A DNA stretch of 64,000 nt. Origin: Streptomyces resistomycificus (lineage in GTDB: Bacteria; Actinomycetota; Actinomycetes; Streptomycetales; Streptomycetaceae). Made by a program: the position numbers and the translations under genes. The notes under the pieces were generated by a model. The model had not been told where the DNA came from. It saw only the letters and a list, made by a program, of their open reading frames with translations, and searched no databases. Every line of letters begins with the position of its first letter. The first letter of the stretch is position 1. Positions 39,711 through 47,884 of the stretch are shown here, piece after piece. The DNA is taken from assembly GCF_001514265.1 (NCBI RefSeq), contig NZ_KQ948991.1, forward strand, positions 368,684-432,683, written 5' to 3'.

Positions 39711-40613
39711 GTGCCCTCACGACTCCGGAACGCCCTGTCGGCCGTACTGATCGCCGTGGCCTGTCTGCTCGTGCCGTTCGGCGCGCTGGCGGCCTGGGTG
39801 GCGTACGGGCTCGCCGACACGGGCCGGTACGTCACCACGATGGCGCCGCTCGCCGCCGATCCGGACGTGCGGGAGGTGATCGCGGACACCGTCGGGGCCG
39901 GCATCGTGCGGGAGGTCGACGTCGGCGGGCCCATGCGCCCCTTCGTGCGGGACGCGGTGCGCTCGTTCACCCGGACCGAGGCGTTCCGCACCGCCTGGGA
40001 CGCGGGCAACCGGGCTGTCCACGACGCGGTGTTGCGGGCGCTCAGGGACGGCGACGACCGCGAGGTGACGGTGGACCTCGCACCGGTCGCCGCCGAGGTG
40101 AAGCACCGACTCACCGAGGACCGGGTGCCGTTGGCGCACCGGATCCCGGTTCGGCACACCGAGGTCGCGGTCCTCGCGGCCGAGGATCTGGCCCGGCTGC
40201 GGAAGGGGTTCCACGTGCTCGACGTCGCGGGTTTCTGGCTGCCCGTCACGGCCGCGGTCCTCGCCGTCATCGGGATCGCCGTCGCGGCCTGCCGCCGCCG
40301 CGCGGTCACCGCGACCGCCCTCGGCACCGCCCTGGGCGGCGCGCTGCTCGCCCTCGCGGTCGCCGTCGGCCGCCGCCTCACCCTCGCCGACCTGCCCGAC
40401 CCGGCCCACCGGCCCGCCGCCGGCGCGATCTACGACGCCCTGACCGCCACCCTGCGCACGGTGTCCTGGTCGCTGGTCGCCGTCGGCCTGACGGTGGCTC
40501 TGGTCTGCCTGTTCACCGGGCGCTACGGGCGTCTCCTGAGGTGGCGACCTCGGCGAGGGTCCGCAGCGCCCTCCGCAGATCCGGCTCAGGAGCCGACGCG
40601 AGCCCGAGCCTGA
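39711..40613 (+). CDS. Polytopic membrane protein of unknown function
   Basis: This 300-residue protein has an N-terminal transmembrane helix (about 7-28), an extracytoplasmic domain of about 150 residues with a VREVIADTVGAGIVREVDVG pattern, and three further helices (about 185-205, 212-232, 273-293). The start is uncertain: the frame is open upstream to 39366. GTG 39711 is chosen because it directly precedes the first helix and codon bias begins there, although GGAAGG lies too close to be a good site. Its last 100 bp overlap the 3' end of the convergent MocR gene. Confidence 0.65.
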   Translation: MPSRLRNALSAVLIAVACLLVPFGALAAWVAYGLADTGRYVTTMAPLAADPDVREVIADTVGAGIVREVDVGGPMRPFVRDAVRSFTRTEAFRTAWDAGNRAVHDAVLRALRDGDDREVTVDLAPVAAEVKHRLTEDRVPLAHRIPVRHTEVAVLAAEDLARLRKGFHVLDVAGFWLPVTAAVLAVIGIAVAACRRRAVTATALGTALGGALLALAVAVGRRLTLADLPDPAHRPAAGAIYDALTATLRTVSWSLVAVGLTVALVCLFTGRYGRLLRWRPRRGSAAPSADPAQEPTRARA

Positions 40614-41850
40614 CCGCGTCAGGGGTCCGGTTCGGGTCGACGGCGAAGGCGGGCCCGGGCGTGACGGCGACACCGCGCGCGGCGGCCGCCGCCGTGAAGG
40701 TGTCCGCACGCCACGGGGCGGGCAGCTGCCACCAGGCGTAGTAGGCGCGCGGATCGGAGCGTACGGCGAACCCGCGCAGCTCCTGGGCGAGGATGTGCTG
40801 TCTGCGTTCCGCCTCCGCCCGCTTCCCGGCGACCAGCCGCGCCACGGTCCCGTCCCCGATCCACCGCGTGTTCACCTCCAGCGCGAACCGCCCGGCGCTC
40901 CAGCCGCCGGAGCGCACGGCGGCGGCCACCGCCTCGACGCGAGGGGGCGGGACGACGGCGAAGCCGACGGTGAGCCCGGGGGCGACCCGTTTCGACAGGC
41001 CGTCGACGACATGGGTGATGCCGGGCGCGTGGGCGGCGAGGGGGTCGCCGTCGGCCAGGAAGGACCAGACGCGGTCCTCGACGATCGGGACGCCCAGGCC
41101 GGTCGCGACGCGCGCCAGTCGGCCCCTGCGCTCCTCGTTCATCGTGACGGACGTCGGGTTGTGCAGCGTCGGCTGCACGTACAGGGCGGACAGGGGCGCG
41201 GAGCGGTGGGCGGCGGCCAGGGACTCGGGCACCAGGCCGTCCTCGTCGGCGGTCAGCGGGACCGGCGTGATGCCGAGCCGGGCGGCGACCTCCTTGACCA
41301 CGGGATACGTCAGCGGCTCGACGCCGACCCGGCCGCCGGGCCGGACCAGTGAGGCGAGGGTGGCGGCGACGGCCTGGCGGGCGTTGCCGGTGAAGAGCAC
41401 CTGGCCGGGGCCGGGCTGCCAGCCGCGGGTGGCGAGGAGGGCGGCCACCGCTTCCCGGGCCGGTGCGGTGCCGTCGGCCGGGGCGGGCAGCAGGGCCTGC
41501 GTCAGGACGTCGGGCCGCAGGAGGGGGGCGAGGGCGGGGGCGAGGAGCTCGGACTGGCCCGGCGCGGAGGGGTAGTTGAGCTCCAGGTTGACCGGTGCGG
41601 TGGTCGCCGGCTCGACGAGCGCCCGCCCGGCGCCGGCCACCGGAGCGGCCCGCACGAACGTCCCGCGCCCCACCTCACCGACGACCAGTCCCCGCCGTAC
41701 GAGTTCGCCGTAGACCCGCCCCGCCGTCGACCCGGCGATCCCCCGGCGGCGGGCGAACACCCGCTGCGGGGGCAGCCGTTGGCCGGGCCTGAGCCGTCCG
41801 GCGGCGATGTCGTCGGCCAGGCGGTCGGCGAGGCTGCGGTAGTCGTCCAC
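40513..41850 (-). CDS. MocR-family regulator (GntR HTH plus aminotransferase domain)
   Basis: This 445-residue protein has a GntR-type winged helix (about 1-70: DRLADDIAAGRLRPGQRLPPQR and STAGRVYGELVRRGLVV) joined to a fold-type I aminotransferase-like domain (about 90-440). The PLP lysine lies in the VDGLSKRV motif. MocR proteins sense PLP or amino-acid-type ligands and do not usually act as aminotransferases. GTG 41850 has GGGGGA upstream and matches the GntR domain start; a longer frame reaches 41925. Two perfect 12-bp direct repeats at 41865-41899, upstream of its start, are probably its operator. It is divergent from an alpha/beta hydrolase gene. Confidence 0.88.
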   Translation of the reverse strand: MDDYRSLADRLADDIAAGRLRPGQRLPPQRVFARRRGIAGSTAGRVYGELVRRGLVVGEVGRGTFVRAAPVAGAGRALVEPATTAPVNLELNYPSAPGQSELLAPALAPLLRPDVLTQALLPAPADGTAPAREAVAALLATRGWQPGPGQVLFTGNARQAVAATLASLVRPGGRVGVEPLTYPVVKEVAARLGITPVPLTADEDGLVPESLAAAHRSAPLSALYVQPTLHNPTSVTMNEERRGRLARVATGLGVPIVEDRVWSFLADGDPLAAHAPGITHVVDGLSKRVAPGLTVGFAVVPPPRVEAVAAAVRSGGWSAGRFALEVNTRWIGDGTVARLVAGKRAEAERRQHILAQELRGFAVRSDPRAYYAWWQLPAPWRADTFTAAAAARGVAVTPGPAFAVDPNRTPDAVRLGLASAPEPDLRRALRTLAEVATSGDARSAR

Positions 41851-41864
41851 GGGTCCCCCATCAG

Positions 41865-41899
41865 ATTGCACCGAGGGCAAAGATCTTATTGCACCGAGG
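41865..41899. promoter_or_regulatory. Direct-repeat operator of the MocR regulator
   Basis: The 12-mer ATTGCACCGAGG occurs at 41865-41876 and again, identical, at 41888-41899, 23 bp apart (about two helical turns). MocR regulators characteristically bind direct repeats. The site lies between the divergent MocR and hydrolase start codons, 27 bp upstream of the hydrolase ATG. Confidence 0.7.
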
Positions 41900-41925
41900 A
41901 GTTGGGGCGATCTAGGGTCGCCCAC

Positions 41926-42711
41926 ATGACCTCCTTCCTCGCGTACGAGGACAAAGGCGTCGATACCTCACGGGTTCCCCTTGTCCTGGTTCACGGCCAC
42001 CCCTTCGACCGCTCGATGTGGGCCCCGCAGACCGCGGAGTTCTCCGCCACCCGCCGGGTGGTCGTCCCCGACCTGCGCGGCTACGGAGCGTCCGCGCGGA
42101 CTCCGGCCGTGACACGGTTCGCGCAGTTCGCCGAGGACCTCGAAGCGCTCCTGGACGACCTGAAGGTGGAGGGCTTCGTCCTCGCCGGTCTCTCCATGGG
42201 CGGCCAGATCGCGATGGACGGCTACCGGCGGTTCGGGGAACGCGTCCGCGGCCTGGTCCTCGCCGACACCTTCCCGGCGGCGGAGACCCCCGAGGGCGTA
42301 CGCACCCGCAACGCGATGGCGGACCGACTCCTGCGGGAGGGCATGCGGGGGTACGCCGACGAGGTGCTGGAGAAGATGGTGGCGCCCTACGCCGCACCCG
42401 AGGTGAAGGCCCACGTCCACCGCATGATGACGGCCGCACCCCCGGAGGGTGCCGCCGCGGCCCTGCGGGCCCGCGCCGGGCGCCCCGACTACCGCGAGCT
42501 GCTGACCCGCGTCACCGTCCCCGCCCTGGTCGTCGTGGGCGACGACGACGAGTACACCCCGGTCTCCGACGCGCGGGACATGCACGCGGCCCTGCCCGAC
42601 TCGACGCTGCGGGTGATCGAGGGGGCGGCGCACCTGCCGAACCTGGAGCGGCCGGAGGAGTTCAACAGGGCGTTCGCGGAGTTCCTGGCGCGGGTGGACG
42701 CCTCCTCGTAG
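41926..42711 (+). CDS. Alpha/beta hydrolase
   Basis: This 261-residue enzyme has the complete alpha/beta hydrolase triad: nucleophile Ser in the GLSMGG elbow (about residue 91), Asp in VVGDDDEYTPV and His in GAAHLPNLERP. The oxyanion-hole region reads LVHGHPFDRSMW. A helical cap is inserted between strands 6 and 7. Substrate cannot be inferred. The ATG at 41926 starts 27 bp after the MocR direct repeats, so MocR very likely controls it. An endonuclease/phosphatase-family gene follows after 10 bp and is probably co-transcribed. Confidence 0.88.
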   Translation: MTSFLAYEDKGVDTSRVPLVLVHGHPFDRSMWAPQTAEFSATRRVVVPDLRGYGASARTPAVTRFAQFAEDLEALLDDLKVEGFVLAGLSMGGQIAMDGYRRFGERVRGLVLADTFPAAETPEGVRTRNAMADRLLREGMRGYADEVLEKMVAPYAAPEVKAHVHRMMTAAPPEGAAAALRARAGRPDYRELLTRVTVPALVVVGDDDEYTPVSDARDMHAALPDSTLRVIEGAAHLPNLERPEEFNRAFAEFLARVDASS

Positions 42712-42721
42712 GGTCACGACG

Positions 42722-43687
42722 GTGACCGACCGCCCCGGCCGACGACTCGGCATCTGGTGCGCCACGCCGCTGTTCGCCGGCGTGAGTGTCGTCGTGGGGT
42801 GCCGGGTCGCCGACACCGACGGGATCACCCCCGTACCGCAGCTGCTCGCCTTCCTGCCCTGGCTGCTGGCGCCGGCCGCGCTGGGGCTGGCGCTCGCGCT
42901 GCTGGCCCGCTGGTGGACCGGGGTGGCGTGGGCGGTCGCGGTCCTGGGGCTGCTGGCCTGGTTCATGGAGCCGTACGGGAGGGCCGGCGCGCCCGGCGGG
43001 CCACCGGTCGCCGCCCTACGGGTGCTGACCTCGAACATCGAGTTCGGGCAGGCCACCGACGCCCTGGTCGCCACCGTCCGCGAGGAGCGGCCGGACCTCG
43101 TCTTCGTACAGGAGTGCGACTACCGCTGCGACGCCCGGCTGAAGCGGGATCTCGGCGCCGACTACCCGCACCGCCAGGCCGTCGCGGGCGGCGGGTCGGC
43201 GGGCTCGGTCCTCCTCAGCCGCTTCCCGCTGAAGGCCGCCGAGGGCGTCCCCGGCACGATGGGCATGCCGGGGGCGGTCGCCGACGTGGCCGGGCGGGCG
43301 GTACGGCTCCAGCTCGCCCACCCGATGCCGCCGCTGCCCGGGCAGGTCGACGTCTGGCGGCGCGAGCTGGGCACCCTGCGCGACTTCGCCGCCGCCCACG
43401 CGGGCACCCCGACCGTCCTGGCCGGCGACTTCAACGCCTCCCAGGACCACGCCGCCTTCCGCCGCGTCCTCGACACCGGCCTGCGCGACGCGGCCCGCCT
43501 CGCCGGTTCCGACCGGACCCCCACCTGGCCCGCCCGGACGGCCGGGAGCACTCCGGCACTGGGCACCCAGATCGACCACGTCCTGGTCTCCCGCGACTTC
43601 GCCGCCCGCGACGCCCGCTTCCTCGACCTCGCCGACACCGACCACCGGGCGCTGCTCGTCGACCTCACGCTCCACGAGCGCGACTGA
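42722..43687 (+). CDS. Membrane-anchored endonuclease/exonuclease/phosphatase family protein
   Basis: This 321-residue protein begins with three transmembrane segments (about residues 12-85) and continues with an extracytoplasmic EEP domain. EEP signatures are present: TSNIEFG at the start of the fold, a catalytic-metal Glu in FVQECDY, LAGDFNAS for the Asp/Asn pair, QIDHVLVS and a final DTDHRALLVDL with catalytic Asp-His. Such proteins cleave phosphodiester bonds of nucleic acids or phospholipids. The external placement suggests a scavenging or lipid-directed role, which is inferred. The GTG follows the hydrolase stop by 10 bp. Confidence 0.85.
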   Translation: MTDRPGRRLGIWCATPLFAGVSVVVGCRVADTDGITPVPQLLAFLPWLLAPAALGLALALLARWWTGVAWAVAVLGLLAWFMEPYGRAGAPGGPPVAALRVLTSNIEFGQATDALVATVREERPDLVFVQECDYRCDARLKRDLGADYPHRQAVAGGGSAGSVLLSRFPLKAAEGVPGTMGMPGAVADVAGRAVRLQLAHPMPPLPGQVDVWRRELGTLRDFAAAHAGTPTVLAGDFNASQDHAAFRRVLDTGLRDAARLAGSDRTPTWPARTAGSTPALGTQIDHVLVSRDFAARDARFLDLADTDHRALLVDLTLHERD

Positions 43688-43727
43688 GCAACGCCCGACG
43701 GACGGCGAGCCGGACTCCTCGGAGGGC

Positions 43728-45800
43728 TCAGACGCCGATGTCGTCGCCGTCGGCGCGCCACACGGCCACCACCGACGGCCGGACGATCCTGCCGGCGCCG
43801 TCCGGCCAGGTGCTGGCCGGCTTCTCCACGGTGGCACCGCTGATCTCGCCGGGGTGCTGTACGGAGACGAGCACCCGGCGGTCCTGGATCACCGGGCCGC
43901 AGGTCTCGGCACCGATCGGCATGGTGAGGAACTGCTTGAGCTCACCGCGTCGCTCGCCCTTGGTGGCGACACCGAAGAGGCCGTCGTGGAATCCGAGCTG
44001 GGCGCCGTCGGTGGAGATCCACAGGTTGCCGTGCGGGTCGAAGGCCACGTTGTCCGGGCACGAGATCGGGCTGACGTCGTCCTTCGGGAACCCGGCGAAG
44101 TAGGTGGCCGGGTCCTCCGGGTCACCGGCGACCAGGAACAGCGTCCAGGCGAACCTCGTGCTGTCGGCCCGGTTCCAGCGCTCGGTGAGCTCCAGGACCT
44201 GCCCGTGCTTGTTGGCGTTTCGCGGGTTGGCCTCGTCGGCCGGGGCGTTCGTACCGACACCGCGGTTGGTGTTGTTGGTGAGGGCGACGTACACCTTGCC
44301 GGTGTGCGGGTTCGGCTCGATGTCCTCGGGCCGGTCCATCTTGGTCGCGCCGACCTTGTCACCGGCGAGACGCGTGAAGACGAAGACCTCCTCGGCGGTC
44401 ATCCCGTCCACGTGCGAGACGGCACCGTCGGCGTTCGCCGTGGCCAGCGGGATCCACTCGCCGCTGCCGTCGAACTCGCCGTCGGCGGGCAGCTTGCCGG
44501 TGCCGTCGATCTCGATGGCGGGGGAGTCTCCGGTGAGCCTGGCGACGTAGAGCGTGCCCTCGTCGAGCAGGCCCAGGTTGTGCTCCCGAGCGGCCCGGCT
44601 CGACCCCTTCTTCATGCGCTTGGTGCCGACGAACTTGTAGAAGTAGTCGAAGCGCTCGTCGTCGCCGGAGTACACGACCGGCCGGCCGTCGTGCGTGAGC
44701 CGCACGGTCGCCCCCTCGTGCTTGAAGCGGCCGAGCGGGGTGTGCTTGCGCGGCGTGGAGGTGGGGTCGTACGGGTCGAGCTCGACGACGTACCCGAAGC
44801 GGTGCGCCTCGTTGGGCTCCTGGGCCACGTCGAACCGCTTGTCGAACCGCTCCCACTTGCGCTCGCTGGCCGCCGTGCCGATGCCGTACCGCTTGTCGGT
44901 GGCGCGGCTCGCGTTGGCGAAGTACTGGTTGAAGTTCTCCTCGCCGTGCAGCGTGGTGCCCCAGGGGGTCGTGCCGCCCGAGCAGTTGTTGAGGGTGCCG
45001 AGGACCTTGGTGCCGGTCGGGTCGGCGGACGTCTTCAGCAGGTCGGACCCGGCGGCGGGCCCGGTGAGCCGGAACTCGGTGGTGGCGGTGACGCGCCGGT
45101 TGAGCGGGTGCCGGGGGACGGCGGTGAGCTTCCCGCTGCGGCGGTCCCCCTCCACCACGACGGCGGACAGCCCGTGGGCGGCCCACGCGATCTCGACCTG
45201 CTCCCGCGTCGGGGCGGCGGCGTCGTACCCGCGGAACATGAGCACCTCGTCGGTGTACTCGTGGTTGGCGACGAGGAGCTGCCGGTTCCGCTCGCCCGGC
45301 AGCGGGAGGAGGGAGAGGAAGTCGTTGTTGTACCCGAACTGGCCGGCCTGGGCGGCGGCGGTCTGCTTCTCCGGGTCGAAGGCGGGGGCGCCGCGCAGGA
45401 TGGGCTCGCCCCAGCGGATGACGATGTTCTGCCGGTACCCGTCCGGGACGGTCACCGCGTCGGCGGTGTTCGGCGCGACGGCGTCGAACCGGAGGCCGCG
45501 GGCGCCCTTGGCGGGCCTGTGCCGGCCGGCTCCGCCCGTGCCCTTCTCCGCCGCGGCGGCGGGCGAGGCGAGCCCCACGCCCGCTCCCGCGGCACCGGCC
45601 ACGGTGACGACGGCCGCGGCCCGCATGACCGACCGGCGGCTGAGCGCACCGGCTATGACATCACCGACATAAGGGTTGTCCGAGGTGTTGGGCGCCGGAT
45701 GGAAGCAGGCGTCACCACACCGGAAGCGACAGGTGAGGGCGGACCGCCCACCGGGATGCGTCTCGTTCGAGGTCCTGATCAACGGCAACTGCATACGCAC
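43728..45800 (-). CDS. PhoX-family alkaline phosphatase, Tat-exported
   Basis: This 690-residue protein belongs to the PhoX/DUF839 family of calcium- and iron-dependent phosphatases. An N-terminal extension with clustered Cys and a DACFHPAPNTSDNPYVGDVI block precedes a Tat signal, SRRSVMRAAAVV, and Ala-rich cleavage area. Family stretches include NHEYTDEVLMFRG, NNCSGGTTPWGTTLHGEENFNQYF and a PEDIEPNPHTGKVYVALTNN segment. GTG 45800 is chosen because GGGGAGAGCAAAA lies at good spacing; ATG 45794 is six bases in. A three-unit PHO box at 45875-45907 predicts PhoP control under phosphate starvation. Confidence 0.9.
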   Translation of the reverse strand: MRMQLPLIRTSNETHPGGRSALTCRFRCGDACFHPAPNTSDNPYVGDVIAGALSRRSVMRAAAVVTVAGAAGAGVGLASPAAAAEKGTGGAGRHRPAKGARGLRFDAVAPNTADAVTVPDGYRQNIVIRWGEPILRGAPAFDPEKQTAAAQAGQFGYNNDFLSLLPLPGERNRQLLVANHEYTDEVLMFRGYDAAAPTREQVEIAWAAHGLSAVVVEGDRRSGKLTAVPRHPLNRRVTATTEFRLTGPAAGSDLLKTSADPTGTKVLGTLNNCSGGTTPWGTTLHGEENFNQYFANASRATDKRYGIGTAASERKWERFDKRFDVAQEPNEAHRFGYVVELDPYDPTSTPRKHTPLGRFKHEGATVRLTHDGRPVVYSGDDERFDYFYKFVGTKRMKKGSSRAAREHNLGLLDEGTLYVARLTGDSPAIEIDGTGKLPADGEFDGSGEWIPLATANADGAVSHVDGMTAEEVFVFTRLAGDKVGATKMDRPEDIEPNPHTGKVYVALTNNTNRGVGTNAPADEANPRNANKHGQVLELTERWNRADSTRFAWTLFLVAGDPEDPATYFAGFPKDDVSPISCPDNVAFDPHGNLWISTDGAQLGFHDGLFGVATKGERRGELKQFLTMPIGAETCGPVIQDRRVLVSVQHPGEISGATVEKPASTWPDGAGRIVRPSVVAVWRADGDDIGV

Positions 45801-45874
45801 TTTTGCTCTCCCCTTGCTTCCCCTTGGATCCGGCGTTACGGACGGTAGGCGGGAATGTGTGCGGGAGCGGGGCG

Positions 45875-45907
45875 CGACGGTGAACCGAGAGTGAACCCGG
45901 GGTGGAC
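45875..45907 (-). promoter_or_regulatory. PHO box (three 11-bp direct repeat units)
   Basis: Reading the minus strand, GTCCACCCCGG, GTTCACTCTCG and GTTCACCGTCG follow each other without gaps. Streptomyces PhoP binds tandem 11-bp direct repeats beginning GTTCAC; three units in register is a strong match. The site ends 75 bp upstream of the PhoX GTG. It also lies upstream of the divergent VWA gene. Confidence 0.8.
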
Positions 45908-46082
45908 GTAGGTCAGTTGAAGTCCGGCGACGGGCGTACCGCGGAAGGCGTGATGTCACTCTTGACGTCCGCTGCGCCGTGCGACCCGCCCCTGCCCAAG
46001 ATCACCACCAGGGGCCGCTAACCTTACGTGTCCGTCCTGGCCAGGGATTGACGGGCATCAACTCATGCGAAGGGTTGCGCAC

Positions 46083-47699
46083 ATGGGCATTCTCACTCTC
46101 CTGCGGAACGCGTTCGGCCGGTCACGCAAGGGGAACACCACGTCCCCTTCGCAGGAAACCGAGGTTGCCTCCCCGGAACCTACGCCGAAGGTCCCCGCCC
46201 CGACGACAGAGCCGACCCCGTCCCCGACGGCGACGGCGACGGTCCCGGAACCCCGCACCTCCACCGACGAGCACGACCTCGTCTCGGCGGCCTTCAACAA
46301 CGTGTCGGTCCCGAAGCCGACAGACTCGACAGACGAGACAAAGCCGGAGAAGCCGGCGGCTGAGACTCCGACGCCAGAAGCCACCCCGGAGCCCGAGCCG
46401 ACCCCGGATCCCACCGCGGAGGCGACCCCGGCTCCGAAGCCCCAGGCAGAGGCCACCCCGGAGCCGGAGGCAGAGGCCACCCCCGACCCCGAGCCGACCC
46501 CGGAGCCCGAGGCGGAAGCCACCCCGGAGCCCGAGGCAGAGGCCACCCCCGAGCCGGAGCCCACCCCGGAGCCCGAGGCGGAAGCCACCCCGGAGCCCGA
46601 GGCCGAGCGCACCCCGGAGCCCGAGGGAGAGGCCACCCCCGAGGGAGAGGCCACCCCCGAGCCCGCCCCGGAGCCCGAAGCCGAGGTCACCCCCGACCCC
46701 GAGCCGGTCGTCGAAGCAGAGCCGGAGCCGACCGCAGAGGCCACACCCGACCCGGAGCCCGCCGCCGAGGCCACCCCCGACCCGGAGCCCGAGGCGGAGG
46801 TCACCCCCGAGCCCGAGCCGACCCCCGAACCGCAGGCCGCCGACGGCGAGGACACCCCACAGGGGCCACCCGCAGCCGACGACGAAGCCGGCACGGGTGG
46901 TGCGGGTGGGAACACCGAGGCCGAAGGCGAAGCCGAGGCCGAGGCCGACACCCCGCAGCCGCAGGCACCCCGCGGGAACACCGACGCCGAAGGCGAAGCC
47001 CCGGCCGGCGCCGAGGCCGATGACGAGGCCGACGAGGAGGCCGGCGCCGAGGCCGACGAGGAGGCCGTTCCGGCCACCCTCCGCACCGCCTACAACGCAG
47101 CCGCAGCCACCCTCACCACCAAGAACCTCACCAACACCACCGCCAAGATCTACCTCGTCCTGGACCGCTCCGCGAGCATGCGCCCGTACTACAAGGACGG
47201 CTCCGCCCAGGCCCTCGGCGAGCAGACCCTCGCCCTCGCCGCCCACCTGGACCCCGAGTCCAAGGTCCACGTCGTCTTCTTCTCCACGGAACTGGACGGC
47301 ACCGGCGAGCTGACCCTCACCGACCACGACAACAAGATCGACGAGCTGCACGCCGGCCTCGGCCGCATGGGCCGTACCAGCTACCACGCGGCCGTGGAAG
47401 CGGTCGTGAGCCACCACGAGAAGGAGGCCGACGCGAAGACCCCCGCCCTCGTCGTCTTCCAGACCGACGGCGCCCCCGACGCGAAGACCCCCGCCACCCA
47501 GTCCCTCACGGACGCCGCGAAGAACCACCCCACCGTGTTCTTCTCCTTCGTCGCGTTCGGTGAGCACGACAACAAGGCGTTCGACTACCTCCGCAAGCTG
47601 AAGACCGACAACACGTCGTTCTTCCACGCGGGCCCCACCCCCCGCGAGCTCACGGACGCGGAGCTCTACGAGGGCGTACTCGCGACCTGGCGCCCGTAG
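46083..47699 (+). CDS. VWA domain protein with long Pro/Glu/Thr/Ala repeat region
   Basis: This 538-residue protein has a short basic N-terminus with a MGILTLLRNAFGRSRKG start. About 300 residues of low-complexity repeats follow, mostly Thr-Pro-Glu-Pro-Glu-Ala. The C-terminal VWA domain (about 330-535) has a metal-site DRSASM motif and an FQTDGAPD segment resembling the TerF/tellurite-type VWA group. No signal peptide is seen, so it is probably cytoplasmic. AAGGG lies 8 nt before the ATG at 46083; an upstream ATG at 46065 has no site. A strong hairpin follows the stop by about 75 bp. Confidence 0.82.
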   Translation: MGILTLLRNAFGRSRKGNTTSPSQETEVASPEPTPKVPAPTTEPTPSPTATATVPEPRTSTDEHDLVSAAFNNVSVPKPTDSTDETKPEKPAAETPTPEATPEPEPTPDPTAEATPAPKPQAEATPEPEAEATPDPEPTPEPEAEATPEPEAEATPEPEPTPEPEAEATPEPEAERTPEPEGEATPEGEATPEPAPEPEAEVTPDPEPVVEAEPEPTAEATPDPEPAAEATPDPEPEAEVTPEPEPTPEPQAADGEDTPQGPPAADDEAGTGGAGGNTEAEGEAEAEADTPQPQAPRGNTDAEGEAPAGAEADDEADEEAGAEADEEAVPATLRTAYNAAAATLTTKNLTNTTAKIYLVLDRSASMRPYYKDGSAQALGEQTLALAAHLDPESKVHVVFFSTELDGTGELTLTDHDNKIDELHAGLGRMGRTSYHAAVEAVVSHHEKEADAKTPALVVFQTDGAPDAKTPATQSLTDAAKNHPTVFFSFVAFGEHDNKAFDYLRKLKTDNTSFFHAGPTPRELTDAELYEGVLATWRP

Positions 47700-47772
47700 C
47701 CCCAGGCACCCAGAGCCCGAGGCCCGGACCCAAGGCCCTGGGGGCCCGAGGCCCGAAGCCGGGCCGGCATCC

Positions 47773-47806
47773 CAGAGGGGTGGACGACTTCCCGTCCACC
47801 CCTCTG
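47773..47806 (+). terminator. Terminator after the VWA gene
   Basis: CAGAGGGGTGGACG at 47773-47786 pairs perfectly over 14 bp with 47793-47806, with a 6-nt loop. It lies between the VWA gene and metG and separates their transcription. Confidence 0.85.
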
Positions 47807-47871
47807 CCGCACCCTCTGCCACACCGCGTCCACCCCCCGAAACGCGGGTGAGCCGATCTCCACGGGCCCAG

Positions 47872-47884
47872 TAGGATTTCGGGC
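47872..47884 (+). promoter_or_regulatory. metG -10 element, leaderless start
   Basis: TAGGAT at 47872-47877, a good match to the streptomycete -10, lies 7 nt before the metG ATG. No ribosome-binding site precedes the ATG. Transcription would begin at or next to the A of ATG, giving a leaderless mRNA. The -35 region is weak. Confidence 0.5.
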
